DNA from: Lucinisca nassula
Lineage: Eukaryota > Mollusca > Bivalvia > Lucinida > Lucinidae
Assembly: GCA_963580285.1 (NCBI GenBank)
Contig: OY757020.1
Location: 100,505,497-100,569,496, forward strand
DNA: 64,000 nucleotides
Direction of reading: 5' to 3'
This document shows, piece after piece, positions 1-10,677 of this stretch; within the stretch, counting starts at the first letter, position 1, and every line of letters begins with the position of its first letter. The notes under the pieces are model-generated. The model was not told the origin of the DNA. It worked only from the letters and a program-made list of their open reading frames with translations, and did no database searches. A program made the translations under genes and the position numbers.

Positions 1-334
1 GGTCCCCTTCTGTGTCCTCTTCTTCCTGAATTACATTTTTCTGCAGACTGTATCTCATACCTTTAACTAGTTCTTGCAGTGCAGACTGTGCTGCTAAAAT
101 GATCCTATGTTGTCTGTCTATTTCTTGCATCGACATATGCAACCGATCTTTCCAGTGGTTTCGTTCAGCCTGCAGAGCCTGGGCGAATGTTTCTTGGAAA
201 CTCTCAGGCTTTCCACTGACAAGGTTGTTCCTTTGTGGTCGTACATGAAGCATTCGTCCAACATTGTGCTGGATGTCGTCGTCTACTTTTGCGCTGTAAT
301 TTGGCCATTCATCTATATTTGGATCTTTGGCCAT
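1..334 (-). CDS. N-terminal part of an unrecognised coiled-coil-like protein, runs off the window
   Basis: Read on the minus strand from an ATG at 334, the frame stays open for 111 codons to base 1. It begins MAKDPNIDEWPNYSAK and is rich in Q, E, K and R, with a helix-like stretch around residues 50-92 (QALQAERNHWKDRLH, then MQEIDRQHRI). An in-frame TAG lies 36 nt upstream of the ATG, which supports this start unless a 5' splice site intervenes. A good splice-donor match, AAAG|GTATGAG, lies at 61/60, so the exon may end there at about residue 91; the remaining 20 codons are also open, so both readings are possible. Composition is protein-like, unlike the repeat ORFs elsewhere in the window. 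I do not recognise the family and infer only a soluble, partly coiled-coil protein. The plus-strand ORF at 107-409 is its shadow. Confidence 0.6.
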   Translation of the reverse strand, partial: MAKDPNIDEWPNYSAKVDDDIQHNVGRMLHVRPQRNNLVSGKPESFQETFAQALQAERNHWKDRLHMSMQEIDRQHRIILAAQSALQELVKGMRYSLQKNVIQEEEDTEGD

Positions 335-547
335 CTTGGTGGACTGTTCAATAAGTTTGTGAGGAGTCTAGAACAGTATAACTTCCTGTCAGAATTCCTG
401 AAAGTGTAAAGAAAACCACAAAATATTGGGAATAGATACACCTGAAGAGTAGGCAACCTTTCCAATACTTATTTTTGGTTTCCCAAACTCCATTTGAGTC
501 AACTCTTAAAGGAAAAAAATTGTTCCTTGTGACCTGAGGTTCTCAAT

Positions 548-955
548 ATGATAACACACCTGTGCGACATAGAGCTCTTTTCACATCTCCAAAATGGCTA
601 CTTTCCTCATGAAAATCCATGATATTTTTCTTATTTATACTGCAAACATAGGTTGTGCGTGCTCGTTAGAACTGCCTAATTGAGGTGGTTCTAATGAGTA
701 CACACAAACTATATCTTGGAGCAGAAATAAGAAAAAATAATGTATATATCCCCGTAAACCCAAGTTTTCTCTATATAAAGTGGGGTTTAGTAGGTTGTTC
801 ATTTCATGGACTTGCTTTCCTGATGCAATGAGTACCCACAATTTCTGTATTTCAGCGAGAATAAGGAAAATAATCTACATACCTGTAATCCCCACTTTCT
901 CTCATATAAAGTGGGGTTTACAAGGGTCTTCATTACACAGACTTGTTCACTTGAT
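548..955. repeat. MITE family B copy (B1)
   Basis: Family B is built around a long hairpin with the arms GTGGGTACTCGTTAGAACCG and its complement, flanked by AATAAGAAAAAT and CCCCACTTT...ATATAAAG blocks. Here the hairpin is at 650-710 with diverged arms, and the right part (tttctctatataaagtggggttta) occurs twice, at 762 and 895, showing an internal duplication. Confidence 0.7.
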
Positions 956-1404
956 ATTGGTAAATACTTCAACATGCACAAAATATACCAGACTATCTTT
1001 AAGCAGATTTAACCCACACACCCTTTTCACCACCAGAAAAACTAGGGGCCCTTAGCCAACAGGCTATGGAGGCCTGCAAACTTTTCCTCTTAAATGCATC
1101 ATTTACAGTAAAAAATAAGCAAAACTAGACATGGCCATTTTTATGTATTTTGATAGCTTAAGTCTAATCAAGGGTTTTAACTCTTTCTGGTAGAGACAAT
1201 GACTAAAATATGATTGTGTTTCTTTTCAAGATTTATGGGAAGCAACCTCTACAACCCTATATTAAATAAGTATTCCATGAGTGACTGACAAAGTATATGT
1301 AAAGCCTTAATTTCATGCCAGCCTTAGACACCATGATCAGACTTCTTTCTTGATTGCAGGTTGATCATGATAACAGTTTGCTCAGCATTCTCTGCTCCAA
1401 TACT

Positions 1405-1596
1405 TTAACCCTTTTCTTGCTGAATATTCAGTTTAGCCACACCCATGTCTGACTTTGAACCAATCAGATTACTTGAAGTAATTAAGTCCTACAAGTTCAT
1501 AAATTGAATGTCAGTGTAGATCCTGATCAGATGGCTTCAGAATCTACACTGTTTGCAAAGGAAAGGGCTGTCGTGAACAGCAGGATAGGGGTTTAA
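1405..1596 (+). mobile_element. MITE family A copy (A1), TTAA-flanked
   Basis: Family A is about 200 bp, is flanked by TTAA, has ends resembling TTAACCCTTATCCTGCTGAA and its inverse, and carries an internal hairpin around GTAGATCCTGATCAGATGGC. The TTAA target duplication and CCCTT start resemble piggyBac-derived MITEs. In this copy the hairpin is truncated: only part of the apex is left before the right arm at about 1538. Confidence 0.75.
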
Positions 1597-1619
1597 TTAT
1601 CCTTGCAGCAGTTTTAGTT

Positions 1620-1890
1620 TGTTTGATTGAGGTTTAACATCCCTGTCAACCCTATTTAGGTCATTTTGGAGATGTAGCTTCCAATTTTGTGGGACATATC
1701 AAGCCCTGCCGCCTAATAAAACCAGTAGGTTTATTATACATGGATGGTCTGACTCGCTCCACTTCGCCTGGGCACGCTTTGACCTTCTAAGCAGTTTACC
1801 AGTACTCGTATGTGGTCGGTTTCAGCTCTGTGTGGAAGCATGATGCAGCCCAATCTATTTCTTCAAGCCCCTGATGGGTGGGAGCCCGAT
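1620..1890 (-). mobile_element. Abundant SINE-like repeat S, minus strand
   Basis: Family S is about 300 bp. In its plus sense it starts GCCCCCGCCCATCGGGGCTT and ends with GACGGGGACGTTAAACCTCA and a CAAA-type tail. This copy is reversed, beginning TTTGATTGAGGTTTAACATC, and is missing a block near the ACTTTTACCCGACATTGAG segment. Confidence 0.8.
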
Positions 1891-2081
1891 TGCAGTAGTT
1901 TAAATTATGTGAGAAGTCTCATCAAATAGTTTTGTTGCCTCCACCATTCCACCACATTGTGGAGGAGGACATTGTTATATTCATCTGTAAAAATATACCT
2001 ACATCTATCGCACACTTTAATCCTTATCCTGCTGACCATAACAACTCCTACCTTTGTAAAGAGCAAAGATACAGGTCAGAT

Positions 2082-2384
2082 TGTCGGCCCCCGCCCAACG
2101 GGGCTTGAAGAAATAGATGTGCATCATGATGCTTCCAAGCAGAGCTGAAACCGACCGCACACGAGTACTGGTAAAACCCTTAGAGGATTTTAGCCTGCCC
2201 AGGCAAAGTGGTGCGAGTTGGACCATCCATGCATTTAAACCCTATCGGTTTCTTTGGGCAGCAGGGCATGAGATGTCATTTCATCTCAGTGTCGGGTAAA
2301 AGTCCCACAAAATTGGAAGCAATATCTCCAAAATGACCTATTCAGTGTTGACGGGGATGTTAAGCCTCAAATCAACCAACCAAC
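2082..2384 (+). mobile_element. SINE-like repeat S with 10-bp target duplication
   Basis: Flanked by CAGGTCAGAT at 2072-2081 and 2385-2394. The tail is (CAAC)n rather than the usual (CAAA)n. The clean duplication supports target-primed insertion. Confidence 0.9.
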
Positions 2385-2496
2385 CAGGTCAGATAGCATA
2401 TGAAAAAGCCAACTGGTCAGGATCTACACTGTCATTCAGTTTGTAAATTCAATGAATACATTACATCAAGTCATATGATAGTCAGAAATGAGTGTG

Positions 2497-2765
2497 TCAG
2501 CCTCGATAGCGCAGTGGTTAACACGTTCGACTTTTGATCGAGAGGTTGTGTGTTAGAATCCAGCAACCTGTATCGAGATGTGTCCTTAGACAAGACACAT
2601 AATGACACTGCCCCACTCCACCTAGGTGTAAATTGGTAGCATAGGTGAAAAAGCCACTGCCTCTCTCTCGGGCGCACATGAAAACACCTGGAAGGAGTGT
2701 TCGAGAACGATTCAATAAGCTTGAAGCTTTCATCGCCATTGAACTAAAATAAATAAGTATAAACT
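2497..2765 (+). mobile_element. tRNA-derived SINE T1
   Basis: The head holds an A-box-like TAGCGCAGTGGTTA and a B-box-like TTAGAATCC, followed by a body with CACTGCCCCACTCCACC and CGATTCAATAAGCTTGAAG. It is flanked by GAAATGAGTGTG at 2485-2496 and 2766-2777. A second copy lies at 23528. Confidence 0.9.
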
Positions 2766-3091
2766 GAAATGAGTGTGGCTAAATTAATATATTCAGCAGG
2801 ATAAGGGTTAAATTATACTACTGCTCATGTCACCACATCTTCTACAGTTGGTTCATGATTTGAAATTACAGCAGAGAATTCTGATTGGACCATTGGGGAA
2901 CTTTAGAGTTAGATGGCCTTTTTTCCAAAAAGAGAGAAGGAAAATGAGCCGACGCATGACAAAACCTACAATAAGACACATGCTATGGTCGAAGACACAG
3001 TTCAGTCGGCCTGTCAAGTTAGCCTGCTCGGAGCATTCTCTTGTTGCCCTATGAATAGCCCAGATGCTATAGATGGCTCAGTGATGCTATA

Positions 3092-3162
3092 GAACAGTGA
3101 GGACTCTGATCAGACTGTGTGGATGCACAGGCTGATCTGAGTCTTAGCTGGTCACACAGGTC
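3092..3162. repeat. Diverged copy of the shared hairpin module
   Basis: GAACAGTGAGGACTCTGATC pairs imperfectly with a right arm ending GCTGATCTGAGTCTTAGCTG. The apex (GTGTGGATGCACAGG) differs from other copies. A similar apex is seen at 63393. Confidence 0.55.
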
Positions 3163-3204
3163 TTATTGTAGATTTTGTTGTGCACTGGCTCAAATCATCC
3201 AATT

Positions 3205-3395
3205 ATTTTAGTAATGATCCTAAGTAAATAGTGCAGACCCAGTTCAGACTGCTCCTGAAGGAGCAGTCTGATTAGGGTCTACCGGTACACTGTTTGCCAT
3301 TCCATCTGCACCTTGCTGGATCATGAAACAAATTTGTTGAAATTTTAGGAGAATTACAGCAAGTTCTCAAGGTGTCCCAACTTTTACGATTTTTA
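3205..3395 (-). repeat. MITE family C copy (C1)
   Basis: Family C carries the shared hairpin with the apex CTGCTCCTGAAGGAGCAG, followed by ACCTTGCTGGATCATGAAAC and AATTTTAGGAGAATTACAGC. This copy holds the hairpin at 3228-3290, with the right-hand sequence ending near GGTGTCC. Confidence 0.7.
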
Positions 3396-3436
3396 CAGTA
3401 TCCTCTATAATCCTTCCATAGCTGGAGCTATGCTAA

Positions 3437-3656
3437 TTAACCCTTTTTGTACCTAATGGAATCTTCCTCCTTATATATAGCAGAAGTTCATTTCAAAATT
3501 CAGGTTGTGTTTTCATCAAAATTTATTTGGAAAATGACTGAACTTTTAGCAAACAGTGGAGGCCCTGATCAGATGCCACGTTCTGCGGTGTCTGATCTGG
3601 GCATGCACTGTTTGCCAGGATACCCGTTTTGGGGATTTCGGTACAAAATGGGCTAA
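3437..3656 (+). mobile_element. MITE family D copy (D1), TTAA-flanked
   Basis: Starts TTAACCCTTTTTGTACCTAA, contains the shared hairpin with the apex ATGCCACGTTCTGCGGTGTC, and ends GGTACAAAATGGGCTAA. The ends are inverted relative to each other (ttttgtacc / ggtacaaaa). Confidence 0.75.
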
Positions 3657-3768
3657 AAAACATTCAGGCAGGTGGTTTGGGTGATGAGCCCGGTCAAAGG
3701 GCTAATTTGATTTCCTTAGCTATAGTGGTTTTCAGTGCCTAGCTAGTGGATTTCAGCGTCTTTGAACA

Positions 3769-4084
3769 TCATCCGCCCTCACCCATAGGGGCTTGGAGAA
3801 GTAGATTGGGCTGCATGATGCTTCCAGGCACTGAAATTACTGAAACCGACCACACCTGAGTACTGGTAAACCTCTTAGGGTGTCTAAGCCTGCCCAGGCA
3901 AAGTGTTTCGTGTCAGACAATCCCATGCATATAAACCCTATTGTTTTCATAGGGTGGCAGGGATTGAGATGTCATTTCATCTCCGTGTCGAGTAAAAGTC
4001 CCACAAAATTGGAAGCAACGGCTCCAAAATGACCTATACAGTGTTGACGGGTACGTTAAACCTCAAATGAAACAAACAAACAAA
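3769..4084 (+). mobile_element. SINE-like repeat S
   Basis: Near full length, with a diverged start (CCCTCACCCATAGGGGCTTG) and an intact end followed by (CAAA)n. An 8-bp insertion is seen around ACTGAAATTACTGAAACC. Confidence 0.85.
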
Positions 4085-4414
4085 CTTTGAACATCACATT
4101 TTCACCTCATGAGGAGTATCTATTTCAGGTCATTCAGTGAAGTTAATGTATTTTGATTGTAATCTACAGGAAATTATTGGTTTGGTCGCCATGAGGCGGG
4201 CAAACCGGGTTTAATGACCAGATTGTAACTGTTCCATGGAGGGGCACGTGACACGATCAACCAATCAGTTTCAACGATGATGCAATACTTAACTGCAATT
4301 ACAGGAAACAGCCTGTCTGAATAGCGAAATAGACCGAAAAGCAAGCGTTTCAACTCGAACAATAAATATCTTAAGGGAAATGGATACACCTGGCAGGTGT
4401 GGCAGTTAGTCTAC

Positions 4415-4690
4415 CATTTTTACCGTATTTCGAAACACACCTATACAAATACATTGTCATTTTTTGGCCAAAGAAAAAGAAATTAAATTTTAAAAAAGAA
4501 AAAAATGGAATATTTGCCTTTTTGCATAAAACATAAATTGCGGGGAGTCGACAGAAACGCCTCGACGAGGCGATTCTATCGAGTACCCACAATCTAGTGT
4601 CTCAGAGCATGAATACGGAAATTAATGTTTACCCCTGCAAACCCGAGCTTTACTATATAAAAGTGGAGATTATATTTTCTTGTCCTTTGG
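4415..4690. repeat. MITE family B copy (B2), diverged
   Basis: CGAAACACACCTATACAAAT gives one terminal repeat. The hairpin apex GCCTCGACGAGGCG is at about 4556-4572, followed by GAGTACCCACAATC and ACTATATAAAAGTGGAG. The far terminal repeat is not visible. Confidence 0.65.
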
Positions 4691-4880
4691 GATCATTGAT
4701 TCCATTGTGGGAGAAACTACTTTTGCAGGAGTAGCCCCACCCCCTTAAGGCGTATCTATTTCCCTTATGGGGAACTTATAACAGCCGCAGTCATTTTCGC
4801 AAATTTTACGTCTTGCAATGCCATTATGGAGTAAGTCCATGGGGCCATGGAAACGAAAAACAACAGAACATAACTACTAC

Positions 4881-5195
4881 TACTCACAAAGTGTGGCTGG
4901 CTGCGGTCAGTCGGATGCAGTCTGACTGGTGATAAGGTAGACTCGGGTTCGATATCTACCGGGGTCGGCAACATTCTTTCGTGGAGTCTGCTTATGAAAT
5001 CTTTTCTATGGTCATTCTCTCCCTTCCGTTGATTCAGGAAGGGCAGGGGTCAGTTTTTGGCGACAGAATGTGCACTGAACTGGTAAACCGCTTACGGATA
5101 AGCCTGCTCAGGAAAAGCGTGGATAGGTACACTGACAGGCCCAAACATGACCCAAATCAGTGTTGACTGGGCCGTTAAATACAAATAAACAAAAC
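4881..5195 (+). mobile_element. tRNA-derived SINE T5 with the same tail domain as repeat S
   Basis: The head GCGGTCAGTCGGATGCAGTC and B-box-like GGGTTCGATATC suggest a tRNA or related pol III origin. The body then reads CTGGTAAACCGCTTACGGAT, TAAGCCTGCTCAGG and AGTGTTGACTGGGCCGTTAA before a CAAATAAAC tail. These three blocks also occur in repeat S, so the two families share a 3' half. Confidence 0.75.
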
Positions 5196-5199
5196 TTGC

Positions 5200-6300
5200 A
5201 AAGTTTACTTCACACAGATGGGAACATATTTGTAAATTCTGAACATCTTTCGGTACGCTGGTAGCTCTTGTAATACGTACGTATATGTAAATGTTGGAAA
5301 GACAAAGAACGTTATTTTTTGATTGGATTGGTGATACCCCAGTTGATTTCTAACCGGTTTATGACGTAACTAGGAAAGCCCTACAGATACGACTGCTCTC
5401 CACATATTTACGAAGTGAAAACTCGTTCGGAATGAACAAGAATATGCCGCGCCCGTCGATGTCTATTTATAAAGCGTTTCCAGTTATCTATTTATAAAGC
5501 GTTTCCAAGAAGTCAAACCAAGAAAAAAAAAGTTACCTACAAAGTCTGGAGTGGTCAATTTCTAAGCATAGGGGATGTCATTTTTGTTGTAAGTTTTACA
5601 AAAATGCATGTACTTTGAGCAAACAGTTTAGACCTTGATCAGATGCGGCGTCTGATCTGGGTCTGCACTATTTGCCAATGTCTCAAAAGATGGAGGCATA
5701 TATGGGTAAATTTCAATATTTGAAGGTCATTGTAAAAAGCAGGAATACTTGATTCCAGTTTCCCATTTTCCGGTAGGATGGTGAAATTATCTTAACTGCC
5801 GTATTTGACGTAATAAGCGTTTGTTGTGACTCGGAACTAACCCTAGCTAGGGTCTTCTCCATTGGAATAATTATAAAACATCTATGTGCTACAATCTCAT
5901 GAATTAGCATTTTCAGTTCATTACGAAAACACGCCTATTCAAATATATACAGAAGTTTGCCATCCAAATGAAAATTGTCGGATAAATCAAAGTACTGAAA
6001 GTACTGAGGAAAGATGATTTATGAGGAATAATTATTATATAACAATGTTAGTGTAGATCAAGCAGTTATCTAGATATTTTGTTGAAACAAATATAGAGAC
6101 TAACTTCCCATATCACAGGTCCTGGTGTATGAATGACATTTGACGTGTCACCAGTAACAATTCTGAGTCTGGTTCTGATTTGACAAGGTCTAAGTGGGTT
6201 AAAAAATTCGACAAAGAAAAATTATTCATCGATTGTTTTGAGTTTAACGACAGGGCAACCCTAGTGGATCATTTTTGTCTTCTCCGAGAGAAGATGATGT
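5200..6300. other. Mostly unassigned AT-rich intergenic DNA
   Basis: Holds a 25-bp tandem doublet around 5461-5508 (TCTATTTATAAAGCGTTTCC twice) and one hairpin module at 5622-5682. Otherwise no gene or known repeat is visible. Confidence 0.4.
5622..5682. repeat. Shared hairpin module, short-apex copy
   Basis: AAACAGTTTAGACCTTGATC pairs with TGATCTGGGTCTGCACTATT. The apex AGATGCGGCGTCT is short. No flanking MITE ends are recognised. Confidence 0.65.
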
Positions 6301-6606
6301 GTTTGTTTTTTTGTTTGATTTGAGGTTTAACGTCCCCGTCGACACTGTAAAGGTCATTTTGGAGACGCTGCTTCCAATTTGTGGGACTTTTACCCGACAT
6401 TGAGATGAAATGACATATCAAGCCCTGCCGCCCAATGAAACCAATAGGGTTCATAAGCATGGACGGGCCGACTCGCACCGCTTTGCCTGGGTAGGCTTTG
6501 GTCCTCTAAGCAGTTTACCAGTACTCGTGTGCGGGTCGGTTTCAGCTCTGCGTGGAAGCATCATGCAGCCCATATATTTCTTCAAGCCCCGATGGGCAGG
6601 GCCGTT
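6300..6606 (-). mobile_element. SINE-like repeat S, minus strand
   Basis: Full-length copy from TTTGTTTGATTTGAGGTTTA to CCCCGATGGGCAGGG. It abuts an unrelated dispersed repeat at 6607. Confidence 0.9.
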
Positions 6607-6780
6607 GTAGAGAAGATGAAAGTGAGGGACAGGGGAGAAAGAGGAAAATGAATGGAAGTGTAGAAACAGAAGAAATATCAACACTCCCTCATTCTACCGT
6701 TACCTGCTACAAGGACAGCAGGTGTTGCCCATCTGTAAGTCAATATCAGCTGGACTCCCCAGTGACATAAGAAACACATC
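6607..6780 (-). repeat. Dispersed repeat of unknown class
   Basis: Its complement (GTCACTGGGGAGTCCAGCTG... CCTGCTGTCCTTGTAGC... TTCTTCTGTTTC) matches plus-strand sequence at 63453-63680. No ends or coding capacity were found. Confidence 0.65.
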
Positions 6781-6930
6781 GCCATTGCCTCACTCAACTA
6801 CCCCCCGAAGAAAGTACGGAAGAAAGAAAGATAAACGTGCCAACCAATTTCTTCATGGTCCAACCATAAATTTCTAAATTAGCTCAGTACATATCTGCTA
6901 ATAATCTTACAGAGAAGTTCTCCTAACGGG

Positions 6931-7228
6931 AGACCCCCGCCCATAGGGGCTTGAAGAAATATATATGGGCTGCATGATGCTTCCACGCAGAGCTGAATCC
7001 GACCCGCACACAAGTACTGATAAACCGCTTAGAGGATCTAAGCCTGTCCAGGAACCGCGGTGCGAGGCGGACCGTCCAAGCAAATAAACCTTATTGGTTT
7101 CATTGGGCGACAGGGCTTGAGAAGTCATTTCATCTCAATGTCGGGTAAAAGTCCCACAAAATTTGAAGCAAGTCTCCAAAATGACCTTTACAGTGTTGAT
7201 GGGGAAGTTAAACCTTAAATCAATCAAT
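6931..7228 (+). mobile_element. SINE-like repeat S
   Basis: Nearly complete, from CCCCCGCCCATAGGGGCTTG to a short CAATCAATC tail. Belongs to the AGGAACCGCGGTGCGAGGCG sub-type, also seen at 48535 and 61011. Confidence 0.9.
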
Positions 7229-8189
7229 CTCCTAGCGGGCACATGATGTCTTAGCAACGTCGCATCAACGTCGCATTGATACGACGATGCACATAGGTTG
7301 TGCAGCCGCTTGGAGCTATGTTCCTTGGGGCGTCGGGACATAAAAAGGAAAATAACTTGACAAAAAAGATCATTTTTAAACCATTTGATTTAGACATTAT
7401 AACTCTGGTCAGACACCGCGTTTACCAAAGGCGAATTAAAATACGTTTATTCCCACCTGTACGGGGTCCTAAAAACATTAACCCATAAATGTCAATTGTT
7501 TCAATTCTGTGACATTTGGAAACAGTTAAGATAGATTAGAGGCCACAGAATGTTGCGTCTGATCGGTTTCTTTACTATTTGCTAAAGTACGGAACTTGAT
7601 TTAAACAACACGTGTTTTGTAATATTAGAGCTCTCGAAAGCAGGCAAATTGTAGGTCAGTAAAGGGTTGTTTAGTTGGTCAATGATAAGCTATATAACCC
7701 TTTTAACCCTGTAGACCGGTGCAGACGCCGAGGTAGAAATACACTGTATCTATGCAAACCTTGTAGATCCTGATAAGACGGCACGTAGCTAGAACGTCTC
7801 GCCAGAATCTACATGTACACTGTTTGTCATCCTGTCAGTGAACTAATCAGAAATCCTTTTCTATAAGAATATATTTAAAGCGAGAAGAGTCCTGTTTAGA
7901 AACTCAGGGATGAAAGAGAAAAAAATATATATCACCGAAAAGCGCGCAGAAAAATAGTCCAGAGTACTGTTTTCTTTTCAGAATTCGTCTTTCTGTGCCA
8001 ATTTATATTCAATCCGTATAAAGTCTCGAAAACTGAAATGTTTTGAAAAACGTTCCATGCGGGGCCGGCCTGCAAAATTAATTTTCAAGAGTTCATTTGG
8101 ACTATTTTATGCAGCGTACGAACAACGGAAGTGGAGCAACGCGGTCCAGTACCGGAAGTAGAAATGTAATGACAAAGAAACTTGATTTA
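7229..8189. other. Intergenic DNA with one degenerate hairpin module
   Basis: TTGTAGATCCTGATAAGACG at 7759 and AATCTACATGTACACTGTTT at 7807 form a decayed hairpin module. Nothing else was recognised. Confidence 0.35.
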
Positions 8190-8560
8190 AAAAATCAACT
8201 TTCAAAAATCAGATTTTTTCATTTTTCTGCTCTCAGCATAGATTGTGGGTACTGGTAAGAACTGCCTCGATGACGCGGTTCTTACGACTACCCACTGTCT
8301 ATGGGTCAAAACTAGGCAGGCGTGTTTCATGATGTGAAAAAAAAAATTCTTTTTTTTTCTAGTCTAAATATAGATTGTCGGTGCTCGGGGTTCTGAACCC
8401 CCTAAAAAGGAAAATAATGTACCCCTGTACACCCAACTTTCTCTATATAAAGTTGGGTTTATAGGGTTGTTCAGTACATATGGGGTAGCCTCAATGGGCT
8501 TCTAGTGCCCGGTTACCTTAAAAACAAGATCATCGTTGTTCAGTACACGGACTTGTTGAT
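8190..8560. repeat. MITE family B, two partial copies
   Basis: A first hairpin (GTGGGTACTGGTAAGAACTG to GCGGTTCTTACGACTACCCA) at about 8245-8300 is followed at 8363 by a second, hairpin-less half with AACTTTCTCTATATAAAGTT and a GTTCAGTACA end, which recurs at 8539. Confidence 0.65.
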
Positions 8561-8867
8561 GTAATGCTTTTCTTTTCTTAAGGATTTGTAAAAAAGAAAA
8601 AATAAATGTCTATAGATTACAAAAAATAATTCTGTGTCACTTGACTTCTCTCGTAGTCTCAAACTTTTCATTGTCACTCAGAATTTCCAGGACGAGTTTA
8701 CGAAGGGAGTTTGACAGTTGAAATCAGTAAAAATAGTTTTGCAGAGTCCAGTTACAGACAGATAGTCTAACTTGCATTGTGTAAAACAATTTTTCCGAAG
8801 TAAATCAATCAAGTGTGCTTGTTGTAGGTTGGTCTCTATGAAAGTGATATGTCATTTTTTCTTCATT

Positions 8868-9000
8868 TATTTAGGAACATTATTAACCGCTCCTTTATAA
8901 GCGGTGGGTGAAGAGAACGACAGTTTTAAACCATTGCAGAACTTGTCACGATCGTGCCTCGAACTCAGGCAGAAAGAGACCTCATATCCTACCAACATGG
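8868..9000 (-). mobile_element. Diverged tRNA-derived SINE, T4-like
   Basis: The complement reads TTGGTAGGATATGAGGTC, GAGTTCGAGGCACGATCGTG and ACAAGTTCTGCAATGG, matching the A-box, B-box and body order of T4 at 9728 and 60698. Confidence 0.55.
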
Positions 9001-9711
9001 TCAATTTTACAAAACATGTTCATCTCTCAAATCAAATTGCGTGTCAAACGAATAATTTAAAAGCTTAACATGGTTCAATCTTTTCTGACAAATTTTCCAC
9101 CAGCATAAAACTTGTGCGAGTGAGCAGCTCGCCACATTCAGCCTCCGCTCTTCATAAATGCCAATTTTTTTTAACCATTACAGTTAGATGCGCATCGACG
9201 TTGCGGTTTCGCTCCTCGCCGGGTCCGTGAATATGTTTCTAAGTACATTGTCCTCCCTCAATGGTTTGAGACGGCCTTTGCTGCTCTCGGATATGAAGAA
9301 AAGAAAATGCGTTTTAGTTGGCTGCGCACATGCATTTGACAAAATGTATGCTTATAAGGGAGGTAATACAGGGGAAATGATTAACTTTTCAAGCCCCAAA
9401 ACCTGGGAAATCGAGTGAAAAAGAATGTGAAAAATATTATCATTATTATTATTATCTTTTGTGTTTTTTTGTGTGTGTTTTTTTTTACCAGTTGATAACT
9501 TTACTTGCAAATAAATTTGTACAACAGCACAAATGATTGCTTGCAGGTAAACTTCAACCAAATGCGGTCGCCGATGCTTACGCCGACGACGGATGTTGGG
9601 GGTATGGCAATAACTCCCCATTACTTTCGCGGGCGAGCAAAAATGGCGGATTTTCAACTTTACAAACTGGGGAAGCCTTCCTTTTAAAAGGAAACTTTAT
9701 TCCTCATTTAT
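9001..9711. other. Unassigned stretch
   Basis: No reliable exon is seen. The ORFs at 9188-9418 and 9352-9657 have no recognisable domain. GC-rich GCGGTCGCCGATGCTTACGC at 9564 looks like a piece of a dispersed repeat, but no second copy is present here. Confidence 0.3.
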
Positions 9712-9727
9712 AAAGATCGCTGGGTGT

Positions 9728-9949
9728 AACGGGCCTCCGTGGCCTGGTGGATAAGAGTGCTGACTCTTAATCACAAGGTCTCTCAACGCTGTAGGTTTGA
9801 GCATGGCTCAGGTCACATAATGAGAAGTTCTGCAATGGAAAGTCAGGAGGTTTTTTCATCGGGTACTCCAGTTTTCCCTCACTTCTGATTAACGATCGGC
9901 TTGATGTGAGTGAAATAATCTTGAAAGGATCGTAAAACCAAACATATAA
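9728..9949 (+). mobile_element. tRNA-derived SINE T4 with 16-bp target duplication
   Basis: The head CCGTGGCCTGGTGGATAAGA and GGTTTGAGCATGG are A and B boxes. The body ends GAAATAATCTTGAAAGGATC, GTAAAACCAAAC. It is flanked by AAAGATCGCTGGGTGT at 9712-9727 and 9950-9965. Confidence 0.92.
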
Positions 9950-10066
9950 AAAGATCGCTGGGTGTGTAAAACATTTTCATGTCTTTGCTACTAGAATTAA
10001 CGTCAGTGCCAAGGTCGAAGGTTTTAACGCTTCCAATATATAAAATATTTAGGGAGCGAAATAAAG

Positions 10067-10650
10067 TCATAACGTTGATGGGTCGTTGTTTATTGTTCTT
10101 GAGCCCAGCACAGATAGCAATAGTTTCCGTTCAAAAACTTCATGTCTACTAAGTGACCTGCCACCACTTCGAAATTTTATATACACGTTTTGTATTAAAA
10201 CATAGAAGTGGAGGCAATGATCAGGAATCGTTACAATCAACCCACATCTCCCATCAGAGACACCAAAGGGAAAGACACACAAACATGAAACAACATACCC
10301 TAATGGAAACACCAACAGCGGAAAACCAAAAGGACAGTTACTTTCCCATAAAATGGCCAATAGGCTATCCAAAATAAAATAACATAAGCGACACAAAATC
10401 CAAAGACAAACCATAACAAAAACAAACCGCGACAGAAGAACCGCCTTGGAACGATCAGCGGAAACGAATTCCACTGGGCTTCAATCGATTTTACGTGGCC
10501 ACAATCCTCGCCCTTACTTCCGTCGCGATTTAGACAAATAATTTGCTCAGTCCGCATGAAGGCCTCCAAACTTCAGACAAACCGTAACAAAAATATACCG
10601 CGACAGAAGAACCGCCTTGGAACGTTTAAAGTTAATTGCATTAAGTGGAA
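10067..10650 (-). repeat. Dispersed repeat (CCTTGGAACG...ACAGAAGAACCG type), one and a half copies
   Basis: In minus sense it begins CGTTCCAAGGCGGTTCTTCT. A start-block copy is at 10575-10625 and a longer one at 10067-10474. The block recurs on the plus strand at 51985-52145, so the 135-codon minus ORF inside it is probably not a host gene. Possibly the end of a retroelement; class unknown. Confidence 0.55.
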
Positions 10651-10677
10651 TAATGATATCAGCTGGCTCAAATCAGA

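Larger units (their letters stand above)
2017..2811 (+). mobile_element. MITE A copy (A2) carrying two nested SINEs
   Basis: TTAA at 2017-2020 and 2808-2811 bound one family A element. Its hairpin region is split by an S-type SINE (2082-2384), and its right arm by a tRNA-derived SINE (2497-2765). Removing both, together with one copy of each target duplication, leaves a standard A element. Confidence 0.85.

Noticed and set aside
107..409. 100-codon plus-strand ORF
   Set aside because: Antisense shadow of the better minus-strand frame 334-1.
10067..10474. 135-codon minus-strand ORF with hydrophobic stretches
   Set aside because: Lies in a dispersed repeat with other copies at 10575 and 51985. 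No conserved protein motif.
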